A DNA stretch of 45,097 nucleotides, taken from NCBI GenBank assembly GCA_021204625.1, contig JAJPZA010000121.1:1-45097 (forward strand), read 5' to 3'. Origin of the DNA: Clostridia bacterium. GTDB taxonomy: Bacteria > Bacillota > Clostridia > Christensenellales > Borkfalkiaceae. Below, piece after piece: positions 40,191 to 45,097 of this stretch. Position 1 is the stretch's first letter; each line of letters begins with the position of its first letter. The position numbers and the translations under genes are program-made. The notes beneath the pieces are model-generated. The model was given only the letters and a program-made list of their open reading frames with translations, ran no database searches and had not been told where the DNA came from.

Positions 40191-40219
40191 TTGCCATCTG
40201 GTCCCGGGCCATGTATAAT
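40191..40219 (+). promoter_or_regulatory. Promoter without a large downstream gene
   Basis: TTGCCA at 40191-40196 and a perfect TATAAT at 40214-40219 are 17 bp apart. Transcription from about 40226 would run into a terminator at 40561-40588 without meeting a normal-sized gene. Confidence 0.75.
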
Positions 40220-40475
40220 GCATCTGTGCAAAGCGGCCAGGGCGTATCCCGGCCCCGAGCGGCAATGAGATAAGCGGGCTTCTCCTGGCCCTTATGCAGG
40301 AAATCTATGAAGTGAGTGCAACGCAGCTCAGATTGCGAAAGGCGGAGACAGGGAGACCTGCCTCTGTTTGTTTACGAGAAAGCACACGCATCCGTTTCAT
40401 GAACATGCACAGGGCCGGCAATTACGGAGAATTGCCCGTACCGCTTTGCAGAAAAAGCAGGAACGGAGGCAGTAT

Positions 40476-40517
40476 ATGGCAAAAGAAAAGGATTGTATGG
40501 AAACATTGAAGGAGTGA
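40476..40517 (+). CDS. Possible 13-aa micropeptide
   Basis: ATG at 40476 follows GGAGG with 6-nt spacing and encodes MAKEKDCMETLKE before TGA. It is too short to judge by composition. It lies inside the promoter-to-terminator unit at 40191-40588, which supports it a little. It could instead be a chance frame. Confidence 0.3.
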   Translation: MAKEKDCMETLKE

Positions 40518-40560
40518 TACGGCTGAATAAATCCGTCATATTCATGTTGCAAACATTAAA

Positions 40561-40588
40561 AGGCCTTCCACAAACGGAGGGTCTTTTT
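40561..40588 (+). terminator. Intrinsic terminator of the small unit
   Basis: AGGCCTTCC at 40561-40569 pairs with GGAGGGTCT at 40576-40584 (two G-T pairs), followed by five T residues. Confidence 0.8.
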
Positions 40589-40769
40589 CATGAAAGGCTT
40601 CGCATGCAGATTCCCTCTAAACCCACAGGCTGCACTTACAGTCGGCTGTTTGAAGCTAATTTGTACCATGAGGCTTCAAGACCTTCCTGTGCATCTCTTA
40701 AAGGCATGACGGCGCAGTAAATTTAGTGCATGCAACCATGAATACTTCTCATGACGTAAGGTCTTTATT

Positions 40770-40797
40770 TTGTTGGTTAAACAGTGACTGATATAAC
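40770..40797 (+). promoter_or_regulatory. Promoter of the ABC transporter leader
   Basis: TTGTTG at 40770-40775 and TATAAC at 40792-40797 are 16 bp apart with TGA before the -10 (extended -10). Between 40589 and 40769 I see no gene. Confidence 0.6.
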
Positions 40798-40885
40798 TTG
40801 CAACAGGCTTTTCAGAGACAGTTATGGCCAGGATTCGTATTTTCACGTCGCATTTTAGAGAAATGTTACACAAATGCACCATTTT

Positions 40886-40910
40886 TGCAACAGGTGTGTT
40901 GCAGCTTTTT
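40886..40910 (+). terminator. Terminator-like hairpin in the ABC operon leader
   Basis: TGCAACA (40886-40892) pairs with TGTTGCA (40897-40903) around loop GGTG, followed by GCTTTTT. It lies about 80 nt after the predicted start point and before the ABC gene, so it could end most transcripts (attenuation). Confidence 0.6.
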
Positions 40911-40971
40911 CCAAGTCTGATGCTTATAATGGAAGTGCAATCTTTGAGATTATTATCCGGGTGTGTGAGAC

Positions 40972-41673
40972 ATGATAGAACTGCGTCATATTACAAAGGT
41001 GTATGAAACGAAAAGCGGCAGCGTGACGGCTCTCAGCGATGTCTGCCTGGAGTTTGGAGAATGTGGGCTGGTGTTCATTCTGGGAAAAAGCGGCAGCGGA
41101 AAGACAACTCTTCTGAATATGATCGGAGGGCTTGACATGCCCACTGGCGGGGAGCTTGTCATAGACGGCAGGTCGAGCAATTCTTTCAAGGGAAGGGATT
41201 ATGACCTGTACCGCAATGAATATGTGGGCTTTGTCTTCCAGGAGTACAATCTGATAGATGATTATTCAGTCGGAACCAATATAGGGCTTGCAATGGAGCT
41301 GCAGGGGAGAAAGGCGGACAAGACCGTCATCAACAATCTTATGAGAAGGCTTGAGCTGACGGACAGCGAAGGCGGCACTCTGTATCCCAGGCATATCAGC
41401 GAACTGTCCGGCGGCCAGAAACAGAGGGTTGCCATCGCCCGTGCGCTTGTCAAAAATCCGAAGGTGATACTTGCGGACGAGCCCACAGGCGCTTTGGACA
41501 GCGAGACGGGCAGACAGCTGTATGAACTTCTGAAGGAGCTGTCAAAGGACAGGCTGATTATCGTTGTTTCTCATGACAGGGAAAGCGCCGTAAAGTACGG
41601 AGACAGAATAGTGGAGATAGCGGACGGAAAGGTAGCAAGAGATTCGCAAAGTGAGGAGGCCGGGGCTGTATGA
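40972..41673 (+). CDS. ABC transporter ATP-binding protein, MacB/LolD type
   Basis: This 233-aa ATPase powers the permease encoded next. Walker A is GKSGSGKT (residues 38-45), the signature is LSGGQ (145-149), Walker B is ILADEP (166-171), and the switch His is His201 in VVSHDRE. VGFVFQEYNLI (Q-loop) is typical of the MacB/LolD/BceA group that works with FtsX-fold permeases to export peptides or resist antimicrobials. The binding site before ATG 40972 is weak (GTGAGAC). The stop overlaps the permease start (ATGA). The leader has a promoter and a possible attenuator. Confidence 0.93.
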   Translation: MIELRHITKVYETKSGSVTALSDVCLEFGECGLVFILGKSGSGKTTLLNMIGGLDMPTGGELVIDGRSSNSFKGRDYDLYRNEYVGFVFQEYNLIDDYSVGTNIGLAMELQGRKADKTVINNLMRRLELTDSEGGTLYPRHISELSGGQKQRVAIARALVKNPKVILADEPTGALDSETGRQLYELLKELSKDRLIIVVSHDRESAVKYGDRIVEIADGKVARDSQSEEAGAV

Positions 41674-43112
41674 AGGAAAAAAGGAGAAGACGCGGGCTTC
41701 CTTTCAAGCGGGTCCTGCTTATGAGCCTTGCCGGGCTGAAGCACAAAACAATCCGTCTCATAATATCAATCCTCCTGGCCGTCATCGCCTTTTCATTTGT
41801 AGGGTTTTCTCTGACGGTCACAAACTCGGATGTGGTGGGTGCTGAATTGAAGGAATGCTATGCCGAAGGGGTTAGCGTTGTTCTGCTGAGCCCGGATTCG
41901 GAGCAGTACTCGTCCCGCCTTGGAAGATATCTGGATGTCAGCACATTTACGAATTCACAAACAGAGGCATATGAGAGCGCGACAGGGAAGGAAATCATAG
42001 GAGCATACATTTTATCTGTATATGATGCAAATCCATATGCAAATAGCCCGGAAGAAAGTTCTTATTCAATCCAGTCATCGTCCAATGAGAGTTTATACGA
42101 TTCTTTGATAATCCAAAGGTTTGATGCCGTAGTGGAGCTCAACTCTGACACAACAGAGGAGGATCTTGCCATAACTCCGGACCCAAGGCTGGCTGAAACA
42201 ACAGAGTGCCGGCTGCCGTCAAATATCTATGAGATAGCGATTACAGACCTGAAGGCTGACTTCTATATTAAATACGGCTATATGACGGATGATGGCGAAG
42301 AAGTGGTTATAGAAACCCCGGATGATCTCATAGGAAAGACATTGGACGGTTTTACCATCGTTGGCATATATTCCACAACTGAAGATTGCGAGGATTTGAA
42401 GCAAATCACAAAAGATTCCTGTGGTGAGCGCAAATATTCATACTACGTTAAAGGATATCATGTCGCAAATTTTGCGTTTTTATATGAAGGATACGAGACA
42501 AACGAATCCATATACGGCAGTAATGCTATATATGGCAGCGGCAGTCTAAAACACAATATATATTATAAACTGAGTGGCTCTCTTTCCACGGATAAAGCTC
42601 TTATCAAAAAAATGACTTACACGGAAGCCGGCTACAGTCATATATTGACGGACACGTACTCAGTATGCCTAAGCTCGCCGTACAGCGGATTTTCCAGGGC
42701 GGCGCAGAATTATCTTGCAGATGAAGTCATAATGGTCGCATATGTGGTGGCGGTGATTTTTATGATAATAAGCATTCTGCTGACGGCCAATTTTATGATG
42801 ACGAGTCATGAAGAGAGAAAGCGTGAGTTCGGCATCCTGCGCGCACTCGGAGCGAAGACAGGGGATGTGACGAAGATCTGTCTTGTGGAGGGACTTGCTA
42901 TTGCCCTGATAGAATTCGTTCTGTCGCTTGTTGCGACAGGCGTTATTTCAGCAATACTCAATGTCTATTTCTTTATCCCTGTATTCTTTATGGGAGTGAT
43001 TCCTATTCTGGCAGTATTCCTTCTCAGCATTGGCGTGACGGCTCTTGGCGTAATATCACCTACAGTGAAACTGTCTCGCAAGAAGCCCATAGACATCATC
43101 AACGGATCCTGA
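41670..43112 (+). CDS. FtsX-type ABC permease
   Basis: This 480-aa permease has the MacB/FtsX fold. After a basic start there is one membrane helix (about 28-50), a large extracellular domain (about 52-345) rich in Ser, Thr and acidic residues, then three helices near the C terminus (about 350-372, 405-430 and 440-465). The family segment HEERKREFGILRALGAKTGDVTKI lies between the first and second of these. The end PTVKLSRKKPIDIINGS is typical. It overlaps the ATPase gene by 4 nt. Such pairs move lipids, peptides or signals across the envelope by a mechanical action. The single four-helix arrangement implies a homodimer. Confidence 0.9.
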   Translation: MKEKRRRRGLPFKRVLLMSLAGLKHKTIRLIISILLAVIAFSFVGFSLTVTNSDVVGAELKECYAEGVSVVLLSPDSEQYSSRLGRYLDVSTFTNSQTEAYESATGKEIIGAYILSVYDANPYANSPEESSYSIQSSSNESLYDSLIIQRFDAVVELNSDTTEEDLAITPDPRLAETTECRLPSNIYEIAITDLKADFYIKYGYMTDDGEEVVIETPDDLIGKTLDGFTIVGIYSTTEDCEDLKQITKDSCGERKYSYYVKGYHVANFAFLYEGYETNESIYGSNAIYGSGSLKHNIYYKLSGSLSTDKALIKKMTYTEAGYSHILTDTYSVCLSSPYSGFSRAAQNYLADEVIMVAYVVAVIFMIISILLTANFMMTSHEERKREFGILRALGAKTGDVTKICLVEGLAIALIEFVLSLVATGVISAILNVYFFIPVFFMGVIPILAVFLLSIGVTALGVISPTVKLSRKKPIDIINGS

Positions 43113-43237
43113 TGAATGGTTCAGTAAAGTAAAATAAAGCGATGTCGTGCGTTTTTTCAGTTTTCTAATAATGGAATTACAGCTTGTTCGGACATCCTTA
43201 TATTTGAGTTAAATATTAGCAGGGAGAACCGTATATT

Positions 43238-44581
43238 ATGAACAATCTTGCCAAAGGTTTCGTCCGTTTTATTGCTACTCTTGTGTCTGTGCTTTTGATA
43301 TGCGCAGTTGCAAGCATGCTTATATGCAATAGCCAAAGCATATCAGTATATGCCGACAGTGCTGATAGCGAGGACCAGATACTCTTGAACACATCGGAAG
43401 AGGTGTTGTCTTATCTGGATGTTTTTGATTTTTACTATAACCAGGCTTCAGATGAGGTTAAGGCACACAATCTGGAGATGCCTTATTCGTTTGATGATTT
43501 CTGTGATGGATATTATGAAAGCGATATGGACATACAAGAATATACTGATTTTATCGTCGGATTGATTTACGATAGTGCAGAATGCTCAAGAGTCCAGGTA
43601 TTGCCAATATCTGCCCCCGGAATTTCCACATGTTCGTCCAGTTCATCTAAAGAAGTAAAATATATTCTGCGAGGAATATCTAAGCCATCAGAAGATAATT
43701 TTGATCCGCCAACAACTCCGGCTTCAGCATTTGATGCAGAACCCAAATATGGCATTTATGATTATTCTGCAGTGCAGGTAGGAGACATAATCCTTGAAAC
43801 AGATGTTGAATGGTATTTGAATGGAATGGGACATACAGCCTTCGTTTACGATATAAACAAGCCCAGTGAATATGTTCCATATATTCAAACAATTGAAGCT
43901 GTAGGGGACAGCGACGGGGATGACAGTAATGATGGTGTGTGTTTTGGACTTTTGGATGATACACGCGTTCTGGATTTTGGTGTTGTGATTTTGAGGGTAA
44001 CGACAGCTTCAAGTTCAGACATTGAAACAGCAAAGGGATTCGTCTATAGTCAATTGGGCAAGAAGTATAGTTTGCCTCTTACAGCAGGAAGGGTGAATAC
44101 GAGTAAAGATTCAGAGAGCTGGTACTGTTCGGAACTGATTTATGCTGCTTATTACAATGCTGACATTAATTTATACTGTATTGACAGTGGTGGCTGGTGC
44201 TTCCCTTATGACATTTATAACAGTTCTTTCACAAAACTTGTGCAGTTTTCTAATTTCCTTGACATAAAATTGATTGGCAAATCCGGCTCATACTGGCAGA
44301 TTAGGGTTTATAATAATGGTGGCTCAGATGTTACTTGTTACTATAATTCTAAAATGTGTAATGTTAATGATGGTAGGGAATGGACTGGTTTGTCAGATGT
44401 GACATCAGTTAACATAGGCGCAAATTCGTACGAAACAGTCGAGATAAAAACAAATTGGTTTGCTAGATCAATAGCCATTAGTAGGATGTATGATGGGAAT
44501 AGATATGTATCATCAGGCGTTAATCTTAATAACGCTACATTAAGGATGACAGTAAATAAGGTAATAGTAGAATCCAGCTGA
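43238..44581 (+). CDS. Secreted permuted-papain (YiiX/NlpC-P60-like) protein
   Basis: This 447-aa protein has an N-terminal signal peptide (about residues 8-40). A catalytic domain from about 180 to 320 follows the YiiX/YebB permuted NlpC/P60 pattern: GDIILETD (182-189), His199 in GMGHTAFVYD, Glu220 in TIEAVGD, and Cys297 in WYCSELIYAAYY. Such enzymes hydrolyse amide or ester bonds in peptidoglycan or lipids. A Ser-rich linker precedes the domain and a beta-rich C-terminal region (about 335-447) may bind the wall. AGGGAG lies 12 nt before ATG 43238. It follows the ABC pair by 125 bp and may be its substrate or partner; that is inference. Confidence 0.85.
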   Translation: MNNLAKGFVRFIATLVSVLLICAVASMLICNSQSISVYADSADSEDQILLNTSEEVLSYLDVFDFYYNQASDEVKAHNLEMPYSFDDFCDGYYESDMDIQEYTDFIVGLIYDSAECSRVQVLPISAPGISTCSSSSSKEVKYILRGISKPSEDNFDPPTTPASAFDAEPKYGIYDYSAVQVGDIILETDVEWYLNGMGHTAFVYDINKPSEYVPYIQTIEAVGDSDGDDSNDGVCFGLLDDTRVLDFGVVILRVTTASSSDIETAKGFVYSQLGKKYSLPLTAGRVNTSKDSESWYCSELIYAAYYNADINLYCIDSGGWCFPYDIYNSSFTKLVQFSNFLDIKLIGKSGSYWQIRVYNNGGSDVTCYYNSKMCNVNDGREWTGLSDVTSVNIGANSYETVEIKTNWFARSIAISRMYDGNRYVSSGVNLNNATLRMTVNKVIVESS

Positions 44582-44663
44582 TCAAAATGAGTTCATATTC
44601 AATTATTTGGATTAAATTGTTGTGATGCAACACATTTTTACCCAATAAGTTAAAAGCAAAATG

Positions 44664-44687
44664 GCCTTCCATGACGGAAGGCTTTTT
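44664..44687 (+). terminator. Intrinsic terminator after the secreted protein gene
   Basis: A perfect 7-bp stem (GCCTTCC with GGAAGGC) and a 5-nt loop end in TTTTT. It lies just beyond the minus-strand gene end at 44721 and serves the plus strand. Confidence 0.85.
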
Positions 44688-44720
44688 GTTTGGCCTGGAT
44701 TCCAGGAATTCTGTTCCAGG

Positions 44721-45097
44721 TCATTCTGTTATATGGAGTGTATATTGAGCTGTAAGCGTCTGCCCGGCGGCATCCTGTATCGACAGGTTCACATCATAAT
44801 CCCGGATTCTTCCGGGGTGCCGGCAAGGGCTCTGTTCTTCAAGTACATCCCTTTCGGCAAAGACTCCGCAGAAACGGTATAGTCTCCAGTTCCTCCGGAT
44901 ACGTATATCTGCTGTGTGTATTTCTCACCGGCCTTGCCGTCTGCAAGGGATGCTGTGTCCAGCTCCAATGCAGTGGAGGAGACAATGTCTACGTATGTCT
45001 GCCCTCCGCAGGTAAGGTTGTCATCCTCATCGTACAGTGAGGTATAAGTTTGAAACAAATTGCCTTGTTCGGAGAGCGTACTCCCCAAAAATTTGTA
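44721..45097 (-). pseudogene. Ig-like surface protein, C-terminal end, frameshifted, cut by window edge
   Basis: The frame is open from the right edge of the window down to a TGA at 44789. It encodes a putative Ig (He_PIG-like) repeat: YTQQIYVSGGTGDYTVSAESLPKG, then LAGTPEESG. The family normally continues with a D-Y-x-V segment. Here that segment (DYDVNLSIQDAAGQTLTAQ) is found in a different frame right after the GGG at about 44806, ending LHITE at 44721. One missing base in that G run would explain it. So the gene is frameshifted, or the sequence has an error. Proteins with such repeats are usually secreted or on the surface. The N terminus is not in the window. Confidence 0.7.

Larger units (their letters stand above)
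40226..40588 (+). ncRNA. Possible small RNA or micropeptide mRNA
   Basis: The unit runs from the predicted start point to the terminator, about 360 nt. Its 5' end folds: GGCCAGG (40235-40241) pairs with CCTGGCC (40284-40290), with inner CCCG/CGGG and GCC/GGC helices. The only well-primed frame is the 13-codon frame at 40476-40517. A 71-codon frame (40294-40509) has no good binding site. No known RNA class was recognised. Confidence 0.45.

Noticed and set aside
40294-40509. 71-codon frame after the ATP-grasp gene
   Set aside because: It lacks a ribosome binding site, and its N-terminal part overlaps the predicted RNA helix; the shorter frame at 40476 is better primed.
44661-44882. 73-codon plus-strand frame at the right end
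   Set aside because: It starts inside a terminator hairpin and lies opposite the Ig-like minus-strand gene.

Overview
The window looks like a chromosome segment of an anaerobic Firmicute, most likely class Clostridia. The signs are the gene orders rplM-rpsI, metG-tatD-rsmA and tilS-(x)-hpt, a PPi-type phosphofructokinase, strong AGGAGG-type ribosome binding sites, sigma-A promoters that often carry a TGn extended -10, and some UUG starts. This is inference from gene content; the species was not identified. Most of the window is a moderately GC-rich housekeeping backbone. It is interrupted by AT-rich, probably acquired stretches at about 1-1770 and 31.7-34.7 kb, and AT-richer sequence at 40.6-44.6 kb.

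Layout. (1) 0.1-1.8 kb: a toxin-antitoxin pair, a HigB-like toxin with an unusual acidic insertion followed by a HigA-type repressor fused to an ImmA/IrrE metalloprotease. (2) 1.8-4.8 kb: a possible structured RNA, ribosomal proteins L13 and S9, and phosphofructokinase. (3) 5.1-10.5 kb: a large surface lipoprotein, a 13-copy array of a 42-bp repeat, an acidic zinc-ribbon protein and a YoaK-type membrane protein. (4) 10.8-16.2 kb: ispE (apparently leaderless), an unknown repeat-bearing membrane protein overlapping a cysteine desulfurase, and a second unknown membrane protein. (5) 16.2-18.6 kb: two DNA methyltransferases with no visible restriction enzyme, preceded by a dense GATC cluster that overlaps the promoter. 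(6) 18.6-19.4 kb, minus strand: a paralogous pair of small genes, one interrupted by an in-frame TGA. (7) 19.6-23.4 kb: metG-tatD-rsmA. (8) 23.6-27.3 kb: a Zn-dependent phospholipase-like gene with an 8-oxoguanine glycosylase (minus), a small lipoprotein and a LytTR response regulator (plus).

(9) 27.6-27.9 kb: a minus-strand tRNA operon (fMet, Met, Glu) with a consensus promoter and a strong terminator; both Met-type tRNAs have irregular T stems. (10) 28.1-31.7 kb: tilS (apparently leaderless), a MIF-family tautomerase, hpt, a second array of the 42-bp repeat, and tcdA on the minus strand. (11) 31.9-34.7 kb: an AT-rich island with an XRE regulator, an ImmA/IrrE protease, a DUF4417 protein, a small basic protein that resembles a toxin domain and an acidic partner. 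(12) 35.0-40.2 kb: a ketopantoate-reductase-like enzyme, three unrelated-looking alpha/beta hydrolases in a row and an ATP-grasp ligase. (13) 40.2-44.6 kb: a promoter-to-terminator unit with no large gene (possible small RNA or micropeptide), then a leader with a possible attenuator, an ABC/FtsX-type exporter pair and a secreted permuted-papain protein. (14) The right edge holds the end of a minus-strand Ig-like surface protein with an apparent frameshift.

The strongest candidates for undescribed biology are the XRE/ImmA/DUF4417/toxin-like island, the GATC-controlled solitary methyltransferase pair, the 42-bp repeat family at two loci, the hydrolase/ATP-grasp cluster, and the two non-coding units around 40.2-40.9 kb.
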